DNA of 64,000 nucleotides, taken from contig JAKJHU010000617.1 of the NCBI GenBank assembly GCA_022316685.1, positions 62,001-126,000 of the forward strand, in the 5' to 3' direction. Under the pieces are notes generated by a model. It did not search any database, had not been told where the DNA came from, and saw nothing but the letters and a program-made list of their open reading frames with translations. Below, piece after piece: positions 54,002 through 64,000 of this stretch. This stretch comes from Progne subis subis. Lineage: Eukaryota > Chordata > Aves > Passeriformes > Hirundinidae. The translations under genes were made by a program, and so were the position numbers. How positions within the stretch are numbered: position 1 is the stretch's first letter; every line of letters begins with the position of its first letter.

Positions 54002-55035
54002 AACCACCCTTGCAGCAGTTGCAGGATGAGCCCTGGGCCTCCTCTCCAGAAGCTCCAGCAGCTCAGCTCCCTCAGCTTCTCCTCACAGCCCCAAAGCCCA
54101 TCCTGTCAGTCCTGCAGAGCCTCTGCAGCTCCTCTTCCTTGCTCAGAACAGGGAGCCCCAGAGCCAGACACAGCAGCCCAGATGTGCCTCCCTGGCCTGT
54201 GGTGCCTCTGGCAAGGGAGCAGCACGAGGCACTGCAGGAGCCTGCAGACAATTCCTGAAGCACTTGCTCTCCAAGGGACGTTCCCATGGTCCTGGGAACT
54301 CAGGAACTAAAATGGGGAGTGGGGCCAGAGAGGAAAGGGCAACCAGGGCTGGGCTGTTTGCAGGGGAGGGAAAGGAGGCGGGTAATAGGAATAAATTTGT
54401 AGCAGGAAGGGGAAAGAAAGCCAAAGTGAAGCAAAGGAAATGCTAAGAGCAGTTTGGGGGTGGCTGCCAGGCAGCCCTGGCTCTGAGCAGCAATGTCTGC
54501 AGTAGCACAGGAAACTCACAGCTCATGGGAACAAACTTTCTGGATGACTTCAGAGGCCACCACAACCCTGAAGTGGTTTCCCTGCTGTCCCCCAGCCCTT
54601 CCTGGCCCCAGGGGCTGATGGCATTTGTGCTCACTCAGGTTCATCTCCCCACACCAACACCATGGGGGTGCTCACGCCTGCTCTGGGCAGTGCAAACAGG
54701 GGCTCCTGAGCCAGTGCTGCCGTGTCTGTGCCTGCAAGGATGCGGCACCTGTGTGAGCTGGGGGAGAGGCCAGGGCTGCAGAGGGGGGATGTTGTTGGCA
54801 GGTGCATGAGGACGCTCTGGGATGCTGCCTTGGGGTGTCCAGTGCAGTGGGGATGGATCAGCCCCTGCTCTGCTGCTCCTTCCTGTCTCCCCCAGGGACC
54901 TTGCAGAGCCCCAGCCATGCTGTTTGCCCCCAGCCTGCCCACGGCCACCCTGGGGCTGCTCACGGGGTTTTTCTCTGCTGAGCATTGGCCTGGGCGTGTT
55001 CTGGAGAGAGCCTGGGCAAGGAGCCTGGAGCCCCC
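53739..55035 (+). repeat. Segmental duplication, copy 2 (direct)
   Basis: Partner of 13421-15440 without the 664-bp insertion. It ends at AAGGAGCCT, after which the two loci diverge. Confidence 0.85.
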
Positions 55036-55571
55036 AGGCCCTGCCCTGAGGCATCAGCGCTGCCCCAGCAGTGCCCATGGCCTGTCCCTGCTGCAGCCCC
55101 GGCACTGCCACCCCCAGCACTGTGCCCGGCTCCGAGAGCACTCAGGCCCTACAGCAACAGCAGGGCCAGGAGGGCAGCAGGGCAGGGGCACGGGAGCAGC
55201 ACTGGCAACACCAAGTGCTGCTGCTCCTGGGCACAGCTGCTGTGCCAGCACTGATCTGCCCCAGCTCTGTACACAGACATTGCTGCTGCAGCTCCAGAGA
55301 AGAGAACAAAAGGGGGATCTCTGCAGAAAACTTGGCTGGGAGATCCTTTAGTTCCTTTAAAGCCACCAAGACTGCAGCCCCTCATTGATTCAGTCTGTGG
55401 CCTCAGGGAAAGTGGAGATAAACAAAATGAGAAATGGCACAAACAGTGACCTTTCCTTTTGGACAATAAGAAAAAATACAAAACAAGGAAACAGAACCTC
55501 CAAAATGAAAATAACAAGAAGTATCAAGGATGACTTTTATTACAAGTGATTTGCAGAAACTGGCCAGCAGT
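55036..55571. other. 3' side of the olfactory receptor; no other gene
   Basis: GC-rich to about 55300, then AT-rich receptor 3' flank. A minus-strand AATAAA lies at 55541-55536, about 31 bp after the receptor stop, and is its likely poly(A) signal. Confidence 0.5.
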
Positions 55572-56504
55572 TTAATGTCCTTGACACCATCCAGTCATCA
55601 GTCTCCACACTGCAGCCTTGAGCTCCTGGTTCCTCAGGCTGTAGATGATGGGGTTCAGGGCTGGAGGCACCACTGAGTACAGAACTGACAGGGCCAGATC
55701 CAGGGATGGGGAGGAGATGGAGGGGGGCTTCAGGTAGGCAAAAAAGCCAGTGCTGATAAACAGAGATACCACAGCCAGGTGAGGGAGGCAGGTGGAAAAG
55801 GCTTTGTGCTGTCCCTGCTCAGAGGGGATCCTCAGCACAGCCCTGAAGATCTGCACATAGGAGAAAACAATGAACACAAAACAACCAAATGCTAAACAGG
55901 CACTAACAGCAAGAAGCCCAAGTTCCCTGAGGTGGGATTTGGAGCAGGAGAGCTTGAGGATGTGTGGGATTTCACAGAAGAACTGGCCCAGGGCATTGCC
56001 ATGGCACAGGGGCAGGGAAAATGTATTGGCTGTGTGCAGCAGTGAATAGAGAAAGGCACTGGCCCAGGCAGCTGCTGCCATGTGGGCACAAGCTCTGCTG
56101 CCCAGGAGGGTGCCGTAGTGCAGTGGTTTGCAGATGGACACGTAGCGGTCGTAGCACATGATGGTCAGGAGAGAAAACTCTGCTGAGATGAAGAACACAA
56201 AGAAAAAGAGCTGAGCAGCACATCCTTTGTAGGAGATGTTCCTGGTGTCCCAGAGGGAATTGTGCATGGCTTTGGGGACAGTGGTGCAGATGGAGCCCAG
56301 GTTGGTGACGGCCAGGTTGAGCAGGAAGAAGAACATGGGCGTGTGCAGGAGGTGGCCGCAGGCTACGGCGCTGATGATGAGGCCGTTGGCCAGGAGGGCA
56401 GCCAGGGAGATGCCCAGGAAGAGGCAGAAGTGCAGGAGCTGCAGCTGCCGTGTGTCTGCCAGTGCCAGCAGGAGGAAGTGGCTGATGGAGCTGCTGTTGG
56501 ACAT
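55572..56504 (-). CDS. Olfactory receptor, OR14-like (bird gamma-c type)
   Basis: 310 residues, the usual length, single coding exon, start MSNSSS with an N-glycosylation site at Asn-3. Seven membrane spans. Signatures: N40-G41 in TM1; HTPMFFFLLNLA at 54-65 (Phe for the usual Tyr in PMYFF); MCYDRYVSICKPLHY at 116-130 (Cys for Ala in MAYDRY); Cys-95 and Cys-177 for the loop disulfide; SY at 215-216; KAFSTC at 234-239; PALNPIIYSLRN at 281-292. It would couple to Golf in olfactory neuron cilia. The subfamily is the one greatly expanded in birds, judged by overall look. No stop or shift: likely functional. Ligand unknown. Confidence 0.92.
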   Translation of the reverse strand: MSNSSSISHFLLLALADTRQLQLLHFCLFLGISLAALLANGLIISAVACGHLLHTPMFFFLLNLAVTNLGSICTTVPKAMHNSLWDTRNISYKGCAAQLFFFVFFISAEFSLLTIMCYDRYVSICKPLHYGTLLGSRACAHMAAAAWASAFLYSLLHTANTFSLPLCHGNALGQFFCEIPHILKLSCSKSHLRELGLLAVSACLAFGCFVFIVFSYVQIFRAVLRIPSEQGQHKAFSTCLPHLAVVSLFISTGFFAYLKPPSISSPSLDLALSVLYSVVPPALNPIIYSLRNQELKAAVWRLMTGWCQGH

Positions 56505-59161
56505 TTCATCACTCTGGCCATGGGGACCTCTTCAAAGAACAGGGAGTGACAAGTCAGGGGAGATTGTGCGGAGCAATTTCCAAACCCTTTCTCCCAGCCC
56601 TGTCCCTGCTGCTCTGTGCCACCCAATTTTTCTTTTCTCAGAGCCCTTCCTTCATCCCTGTGCCTGGAGCTCTGCTGGGATCTGGCCCCGTTGCTGTGAC
56701 GAGCAGGGGCTCTGCCCATGGACACCCAGGGGTCAGCTCTGCTCTGCAGCACTGGGGACATGGGAACAGGGACAGGGGCCAGTCCTGGGCTTCGACTTCA
56801 TCAGCCCAAACTGCTCCTGAGGCAGAGGAGCTTGGCAGCATCTCCTGTGCCAGGGCGAAGGAATGGTGATGGCCAAAGGCAGCTGGAGAGGGTTTCCTGC
56901 TGTGCCCAGGGAGATCAGAGAGAATTGTGCAAGGCAAGAGCAGTGGCTGTAACTCAGTGAAGGGTGAGGGGAGCTAGTCTGTTGCTCCATTGTTTCCCAG
57001 CTCTCCTGGGGCAGAGGGCGCTGGGACACACCATTTGCAGTGTCTTGGCATAGGGATCTGTAAAAAATGTAATAGAATATTTTGGTTTAGAGAGGACTTT
57101 CAATATCCCAGCACATTTCAGTGGCACTTTCCCCCCACTGCCTGCCCAGGGCTCTGCTGCCTGGAGCTGTCCCTGCCTGCAGCTGCTTCCCTGTGCCCAG
57201 GGCTGGGCCCTGCCAGTGCTGCCAGAGCCCAGCCCAGCCCTGGGGGCTCAGCTCTGCCCTGCAGAGCCCTCCCAGCTCAGGCACGGCCCAGGGGCAGGTC
57301 TGGCTCTGCAGGCTCTGATGGCAACCTCAGAGCAACCCTGAGGAGGCCGGAAAAGCGACACTGGTGCTGCCTGCAAGGGACCCTCTGCTGATTTCTGTCA
57401 CTGCCTGGTTTATTAAGATCTGAGAGAAAATTGTTTTGTTTTTCTCAGCCTGAACTGAGAGATGAATATCTATGTGCAATTTTCCATCAAGGCAACACAG
57501 AGCAGTAGATTAATAAAGCAGAATTTTTAATTTCATGTAGCCCCTGTCTGTCTGTGCTCCCTGCATAATCTACTTGGAAATGTTCAGGGGTTAAATGTCA
57601 TGCTGGGAGCAGTCCTCAACAATGCAGCAACCCCACCACACAAGGAAAACACTTCCATCCCTTAACAGCTGTCTCCTTCCACCCAGATCTTGTCCCCCAG
57701 TGCTGGGAGCAGCTCCCAGGGCTGGCTGAGAGCTGTCCCTGGCAGGCAGCAGAGTCCCTGGCCCAGCACAGCACCCTGGGCTGCAGGACCCTGCTCTGCA
57801 GGACAGCCCTGGGCACCCCTGGCTGCTCTCCACAAGAGATAATCAGAGAATGTACTCACAGAGTCTGTAGGCATTGGGATGGTGCAGCTTTAGGAGATCA
57901 CTGCAGGAGCTGCAGCTGCCTTGTCCTGCAGCCAGAGGTTCCTGTGTCAAGGGCTGGGAGTGATTCTCCCGCAGTCACTTCTCAACTCCTTCCCAGCCCT
58001 GAGTGATTGAAGCTCTCTGTGCCTGTGTGCTGTGCCCGGGGTGGCTGCAGGCAGTGCCCCAGCCCTGCTGGGCTGGGAAAGGAGCTGCTCATCAAGAGCA
58101 ATGTGCTTTTAAGCTCCTCTTGGTTACCAGGAGCTGCCTCTGTGCCAGGAGCCCAGCCCAGCTCAGCAGCACAGATAAAGCACAAAGACTTTAATGACCC
58201 TCTTGGGGCTTTGGTGCTGTTTACATCAGACTCAGTCCCTCAGGGTGTGCTCAAAAGACTTCTCAAGAACTCACAATCAGAAACAAAGTCCAAAGTTTCT
58301 TGAACTTTTAATGGGTCCCACTGAGGGACACAACTCATAGGAAAGTGTCCCCAAGTTCTAGTTAAGCAGAACACTGCAAGCACTGTGGACTGGTGAGGAC
58401 AAACAAGGAAAAGGTGTCTCTGATGCTGAGCAAACCCAGATGTGTTTCAGGAATGCAAAGGGCCAAGGCCTGAGCTCCAGCCCCTGGCAAGGCAGATCCT
58501 GTCCCTCCCTCATTGCTCAGGGCTCTTCTTGGGGCACTGGGATGTGGGGATGTGCAATGCCAAGGGCAGCACCATGGGGCGGCCCCTGCCAGGCTGCTGA
58601 GCAGGGACAAGGAGGCAATGAGGCCCCAGGGCTGCAAGGGTCACTTGTCCCCTCCTGGCCTCAGTGCCAGGAACAGCAGCCATGGCCAAAGTGCTGCAGG
58701 AGTTGGCTCTGTCAGGGCCTTTCAGCTGCTGCCCATCCCTGTGCCCTCTCCAGCCCAGGCTGTCCTACGGTGTCCATGCCCTGTGCCTCTGTCCCTGCAG
58801 GCTGTCGTCATCCCCCGGCTGCCCCACCTCGCTGGCCCCTTCCTCTGCTGACAGCTCTGCGTCCTGCCTGCCTCTGCCTGGGCACACAGAGCCTTGGGCT
58901 GCTCCAGACTGCTTGGGACATGTTGCACCCCAGCCCTGCCCTGGGAGAGAAATTTCTTTCTCTTTGTGCTCAGTCTGGCTTTTCCCAGCTGCCCTTTGCA
59001 TTATTTTTTTTTTTCTTTCTCTGGCTATTTTCTGCAGTGTCAATAAAATCCACCATCTCTGAAACCACCCTTCAAGTATTCCCAAGTCTTCCCTCTGCTT
59101 TCCTCATTCTCCACTCCACTGAGCACAGAGTTCATTTTCCCTATGTAATGGTCATTTGCTT
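56505..59161. other. Upstream of the receptor; no gene recognised
   Basis: Any receptor 5' exon would lie in 56505-58000 but no site is decisive. An AATAAA occurs at 57514, and an 11-13 base T run near 59007. Overlapping frames on both strands are GC-composition effects. Confidence 0.5.
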
Positions 59162-59640
59162 GAGGCCATGGGCACCTGGAAAAGAAGGATGGTTCTTTTC
59201 TATAGGAAGGAAACCACAGAACCTCATTGTTTTGAAGGCAGATGAGAGGCACTCACCAGAGGCCAAGGCAAGCCAGACCTGTTTGTCCTTGCAGCTTTTT
59301 TTCTGAGAGCAACCTTTGGATAGATGGGGAGTTTGGAGGTGGATTTCCATTTGAGCCATGGGTGCCTGTACCAGAATGACAATTCTCCTCCACAGGAAGG
59401 AAAGGGCAGAGCCCCAGTGTTTCAATGGCTGATTAGAGATGGCCCCAGAGAGGCTGAGGCCAATGCCAGCAAGATCTGTTTGTCTTGTCTGCTTCTGTCT
59501 GGTAGCAATCCTTGGATAAAAAAGAATTTGGGAGGTCAAATTCCAGTTTTGTCCATGGGTGTCTGGACAGGAAGAACAGTTCTTTTCCATAGGAAGGAGC
59601 CCTGTGTTTCAAAGGCAGATGCATTGCTGCGGACCATGCC
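59162..59640 (+). repeat. ~191-bp tandem repeat, 2.5 copies
   Basis: Units begin at 59162, 59353 and 59551 (191 bp, 198 bp and a 90-bp part). They share GCCATGGG.GCCTGG, ATAGGAAGGAA, the CAGATGAGAGGCA region and TGTTTGTC. Units differ by many substitutions. Confidence 0.8.
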
Positions 59641-59889
59641 AGGATGTCCCGACAGTAGCAGCTCGCAACTCCTAGAAACAACTGTGTGTGAGCTGTTTTG
59701 ATGTTCTTCCTAAATATGTCATCACTGAGGTGTTACTAACAACTCTAATTGTGCCAGCAGCTTGTCCATCTTCAGAGTAGTCAGAGATTTGCTCTGCTGG
59801 ACATGGTGGAAGCTTCCAGCAGATTCTCACAGAAGCCAACTCTGTGGCCTCTCCTGCTACCAAAAACCAGGCCATGTAAAACAATACAG
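59641..59889. other. Short spacer, nothing seen
   Basis: Unique-looking DNA between the two tandem-repeat families. Confidence 0.5.
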
Positions 59890-60530
59890 CCTCAGAGTGT
59901 CATAATGGTCTCCAGAACTCCATGAGGCCCCTCAGTGTCACAATGGTCTCTTTTGGCTCCCCAGTGTCAGAATGGCACCTTGGATTCATGAAGCCCTGAA
60001 GTACAGAATAGTGCCTTGATTCCATTGGGCCCCTCACTTTTACAGGAATTCTTAGTTCCATGGAGCCCTGTAGTGTCACAATGGCCCCTTGGTTCCACGG
60101 GGTCATGCAATGTCACAATGGCCCCTTGGTTCCAGCGCGTACCAAAGTGTCATAGTGGTCTCTATGGTTCCATAAGGGCCCACAACGTTTCCATGGACTT
60201 TTGGTTCCATGAGCTTTTGCACTGCCAACAACAGTTTCCTTTGGTTCCGCAGTGTCACAAGGGATCCTTTGTTCCATGAGGTTCAGTAGTGTAATATGGA
60301 CGCCTTGATTCCATGAGGTTCTGTAGGGCCACAATGGACCCCTTGGTTCTGAGGCCCTCCTGTGTAACAATGGACCCACAGTTCCATGAGGTTCCGTAGA
60401 GTCACCATGGTCTCTTTGGTTCCACAAGGCTTTGCTGTGCCTCAATGGCAACTTGGTTCCATGAGGTTCTATAATGTCAACAATGATCTCCTTGGTTCCA
60501 CAGTGTCATAATGGACCTTTGGTTCCAAGA
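59890..60530 (-). repeat. Degenerate ~45-50 bp minisatellite, reverse of 12670-13145
   Basis: Repeats of TGTCACAATGG.CCCTTGGTTCCATGAGG, about thirteen units. Read on the minus strand they match the GGAACCAAG family near the other end of the window. Confidence 0.8.
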
Positions 60531-60539
60531 GGTGCCTGG

Positions 60540-60765
60540 CATCCCACAGCCCCTCACAGATTTTATGGCCCCTCCTGGCCCCTCACAAACCTTCACAGCC
60601 CCTTGCAAACACTTTATGGCCCCTCACATGCCCTCATAGCTGCTCAGATCCCCTCAAAGCCCCTCACAGTCCTCATGGCCCCTAAAATCCTATGACAGCC
60701 CCTCACAGCCCCTCACGTCCCCTCACATTCCCTCAGATCCCCTCAGGGCCCCTCACAGCCCCAGG
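60540..60765 (+). repeat. CCCCTCACAG-type short repeats
   Basis: Irregular ~10-bp units of CCCCTCACAG and variants such as GGCCCCTCACA. Confidence 0.8.
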
Positions 60766-61405
60766 CACGGGCTCCTCCCAAAGGAGAAGGGGTCGGGCCC
60801 TGCTTGCTCTCCTTTCATTTCGGTCCCGTCCCAGCCATGAGTAAAGAAAGGCTGAAATGGAGCCTTTCCCCAGCATTTCCCTCAGGGTTCATTGCGGCTG
60901 AAGCTGTGTGCTGGCGCTGGCCCCAGTGTGAACATCCCTGCAGCCGCCCAGGCCTTTGCTGTCCCCCCGTGTCCATTCCCTGTGCCCGAGTCCCGCCCGG
61001 CTCTGGCAGCAGCAGGAGCCGCAGCGCAGCGGGCGCCGGCCCGGCCCAGCCGGGGCTCCCGGGCAGGAGCAGCAGCAGCGCCGGCCCCTTCCCACCTGCT
61101 CCTGCCTCGGCTTCCAAGGGCTTTTTCCAGCTGAATGCTGGAGTGGAGCAACAATCACCCACAAACAGCCCCGATTCCTCAGGGCCTGGCTGTGCTGCCC
61201 TGACCCAGCCTCCAGAGAAAGAAAGGATCGGGTTCCAGCGCTGTTTTCAGCACTGTTTTACTCACCCTGAGGTGACAGCAGGAGGCTGCTGCTGCCTTTG
61301 CCTTGGGAATTGTAAATCATGGCCTCTCTTGCCCCTCTTTAGGCTGCCACTTGAATTTTATTTGTAAAACTGCCATTGCCTTTTTTGTCAGTGCCACCCA
61401 GAGCA
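60766..61405. other. GC-rich spacer, no gene
   Basis: Very GC-rich at 60950-61100. Long frames in all six phases; no domain seen. It could be a CpG-island-like stretch but no gene start is attached. Confidence 0.45.
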
Positions 61406-63233
61406 TTTTCACAGAATTACACAGAATCACAGAATGTCTAGGTTGGATGAGACCTTCAAGATCACCGAGTCCAATCCATGCCCTAACACCTTAACTAGAT
61501 CATGGCATTGAGTGCCACATGCAGTCTTTTTTTAAACACATCCGAGGATGGTGACTCCACCACCTCCCCGGATGGACTATTCCACTACCTTATTACCTTT
61601 TCCGTGAAAACTTTCCTAATGTCCAACCTATATTTCCCTTGATGCAGCCTGAGTCTGTGTCCTCTCATTCTGTCAGTTGCTGCCTGGAGAAAGAGACCAA
61701 CCCCCAGCTGTCTACAGCCACCAGGAAGTTGTAGAGAGTGATTAGGTCACCTCTGAGTCTCCTTTTCTCCAGGCTAAACAACCCTAGCTCCCTCTGTCGT
61801 TCTTCATATGGCTTGTGCTCCAAGTCCTTCACCAGCCTCGTTGCCCTCCTCTGGGCACGCTCAAGCATCTCAACGTCCTTCCTAAACTGAGGGGCCCAGA
61901 ACTGGACACAATACTCAAAGTGTGATCAGTGCTGAGTACAGGGGAAGAATGACCTCCCTGCTCCTGCTGGCCACACCATTCCTGATCCAGGCCAGGTGCC
62001 ATTGGCCCTCTTGGCCACCTGGGCACACTGCTGGCTCATGTTCAGGTGCTGTCACCAGTACCCCCAGGTCCCTTTCCTCCTGGGCACTGTCCAGCCACAC
62101 CGTCCCCCACCTAAAAGGCTGCATGGGGTTATTGTGGCCAAAGTGCAGGACTCGGCACTTGGACTTATTAAACTTCATCTTGTTAGACTCTGCCCACCCA
62201 TGCAACTGTTCCAGATCTCTCTGTAGAGCCATCCTATCTTCCAGCAAATCAACACACACACCCAGCTTAGTGTCATCTGCAAATTTACTAATCAAAGATT
62301 CAATACCCTCATCCATGTCATCAATAAAAATATGGAACAGAACTGGCCCCAGCACAGACCCCTGAGGGACTCCACTGGTGACTGGCCGCCAGCTGGATGC
62401 AGCACCATTCACCACCACTCTCTGGGCCTGGCCTTCCAGCCAATTCCTAACCCAGCACAGAGTGCTCCTGTCCAAGTCACGGGCTGCCAGCTTATCCAGG
62501 AGTGTGCTGTGGGAGACAGTGTCAAAGGCCTTGCTGAAATCCAAATAGACAACATCCACAGCCCTTCCTGCATCCACCAGGTGGGTCACCTGCTCATAAA
62601 AGGTGATCGATCAGGTTGGTCAAACATGACCTACCTCTCCTAAACCCATGCTGGCTGGGCCTGAGACCCTGGCCATCCTGTAAATTCTGTGTGATGACAC
62701 TCAGTATAAACTGTTCCATTATCTTGCCAGGTACTGAGGTCAGGTTGACGGGTCTGTAATTACCAGGATCCTCCTTTGCACCCTTTTTGTGACTGGGTGT
62801 CACACTGGCCAGCTTCCAGTCATCTGGCACCTCACCAGTGAGACAGGATTGATGGCAGGTGATGGAGAGCGGCTTTGCAAGCTCATCTGCCAGCTCCCTC
62901 ATCACCCTGGGATGGATCCCGTCTGGGCCCAAAGATTTATGGGTATCCAAGCATCTCAGCATTTCTCTGACTGCTCTTCCTGGATAATGGGTGGCCCATT
63001 CTATTCCCTGACTCCATCAACCAACCCAAGAGAACAGTTTTCTTGAAGGCAAGTTGTCTTTCCACTGAAAACTGAAGCAAAGAAGGCATTAAGCACTTCT
63101 GCCTTCTCCTCTGCAGTTACTATGTTTCCTCCCTCATGCAATAGAGAAGAAAGGTTTGGCTTACCTTTCCTTTTACTGTTAATTTATTTGTAGAAATATT
63201 TTTTATTAACCTTTGTAGAAATAACTCCTCTGC
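61406..63233 (-). mobile_element. CR1 LINE, minus strand: reverse transcriptase and 3' end
   Basis: The 3' tail is at 61406-61440 (repeated ATTCTGTG on the minus strand). The 61868-61665 frame is the CR1 C-terminal block. The 62589-61915 frame carries RT motifs [23 protein letters not shown] and FADDTKLG. The 62962-62594 frame carries the RT start (LGPDGIHPRVMREL, NYRPVNLTS). Upstream, NAFFASVF-type linker sequence lies near 63100. The frames are separated by shifts, so the element is inactive. Confidence 0.92.
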
Positions 63234-63657
63234 TGTGGACTCTGGGATGGTGTGGATGAATGTAGAAGAGAGATCTCTGAAGTTGGGTTTTAGAAGATGA
63301 GGTTTATTGTAACGGATGTGAAGCCTTGCTCTGAGCTGCCAGGCTGCAGCTCGTGGCAAGGCCTAGGGAGGTGGGGGAAGGGAGAGGTAGGGAGAGGAAA
63401 TTCCAAAAGAGGAAAGTCCTCGGGGAAGGGTGCCAGGCAAAGAGGGCATCCAGCCCCCTTGGGACCCCTGATAAGGGGTCTCAAGGTGGGCTGGAACAGG
63501 ACTTGTGCCAATGGGGTTACAGATACCTGATACTTCAGGGGAGGGGTACAGATGTGGGATGAACCATACATTGTGGGGAGAGACAGGACATTCCATTTGA
63601 CCTCTGGGTCTGGCTGCAGGTAACCTTCAGCTGGTCACATAACTGTTTTCCCAGACA
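63234..63657 (-). mobile_element. LTR inside the CR1
   Basis: On the minus strand it begins TGTCTGGGAAAACAG and ends GAGTCCACA (424 bp), with an AATAAA near 63308. Flanks TCTGC and TCCAG are not a target duplication. Roughly 300 bp of CR1 that should lie between its endonuclease and RT linker is missing here. Confidence 0.6.
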
Positions 63658-64000
63658 TCCAGTAGCTCTCAACATCAAAACTTGCTTTCAATTCTATCTC
63701 AGTTACAGGTTTTACATTCTCAGAATCTAAGGAATCATATTTATAGGGCTTTCTGGCTTCATCCTCCCCAACATTTTCTGCTGTGTTAAGTTCCCAGCAG
63801 ATGTCTGGCAGGTCAAAGTGACCTACAAGAACAAGGGCTGAAGATCCTGAAACATTCTCAAGCTGCTTATTTATAGAATAAGTTGTCCACCTCTTCCTCC
63901 CGGTTGGGTGGATGATAACAGACTCCCAATAGGATGTCAGCCTTGTTGGCTTTCCCCTTAATTCTTACCCATAGGCATTCAATTGCATCTTCATTAGTTT
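63658..64000 (-). mobile_element. CR1 LINE endonuclease part
   Basis: The minus frame from the window edge contains an apurinic-endonuclease-like CR1 block (GVCYHPPNREEE near 63900), then decays. It is the 5' continuation of the CR1 at 61406-63233 and runs out of the window. Confidence 0.75.

Noticed and set aside
1..64000. tRNA, rRNA or CRISPR
   Set aside because: No cloverleaf, rRNA block or spaced repeat array was seen; tRNA-like strings occur only as retroviral primer sites.

Overview
The window is vertebrate nuclear DNA and looks like a songbird (passerine). The support is CR1 LINEs ending in the ATTCTGTG-type tail, one intact olfactory receptor of the bird-expanded type, a C2H2 zinc-finger last exon, and a dense set of avian endogenous retroviruses (ERVs). 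It is a repeat-rich, multiply duplicated region. I see no tRNA, rRNA, CRISPR or bacterial feature. The only gene that looks fully intact is the olfactory receptor at 55572-56504 (minus).

ERVs are labelled as follows. E1 (1716-5894, minus) has paired 291-bp LTRs, an alpha/class II-like gag, a gammaretrovirus-type env, a tRNA-Phe primer site and no pol. E2 (18842-22572, plus) is a 3' half: pre-env, env and LTR. E3 (24522-35105, plus) is a nearly complete but broken gamma-like provirus with a tRNA-iMet-type primer site. E4 (35920-39237, minus) is a truncated pol-env piece. E5 (41077-53574, minus) is a long provirus with a tRNA-Phe primer site, no integrase core and a younger nested LTR element.

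Layout. 1-1.7 kb: LTR end plus env debris. 1.7-5.9 kb: E1. 5.9-11.9 kb: a tandem duplication, about 2.06 kb per copy, carrying a small gene with a TATA box and three CRE-like octamers; it encodes a short transmembrane, Pro/Ser-rich protein, and each copy is damaged differently. 12.7-13.1 kb: degenerate minisatellite. 13.2-15.4 kb: CR1 and a segment duplicated in direct orientation at 53.7-55.0 kb. 15.4-17.2 kb: LTR-like segment, then an 8-finger C2H2 exon with a premature stop. 18.2-18.8 kb: solo LTR. 18.84-23.75 kb and 39.86-46.8 kb: arms of a large inverted duplication that carries E2 and the 3' half of E5, a (TCCCA)n array and shared flank; E3 and E4 lie between the arms. 55.6-56.5 kb: olfactory receptor. 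59.2-60.8 kb: three tandem-repeat families. 61.4-64.0 kb: a minus-strand CR1 interrupted by an LTR.

The most unusual observation is a Cys-rich, CxxC-containing reading frame between pol and env. It occurs in E3 (32027-32593) and, in longer decayed form, in E5 (46260-47755) and E2. All ERV proteins are broken by stops or frameshifts and are described only as fragments. Similarities were judged by eye; no alignment or database search was run.
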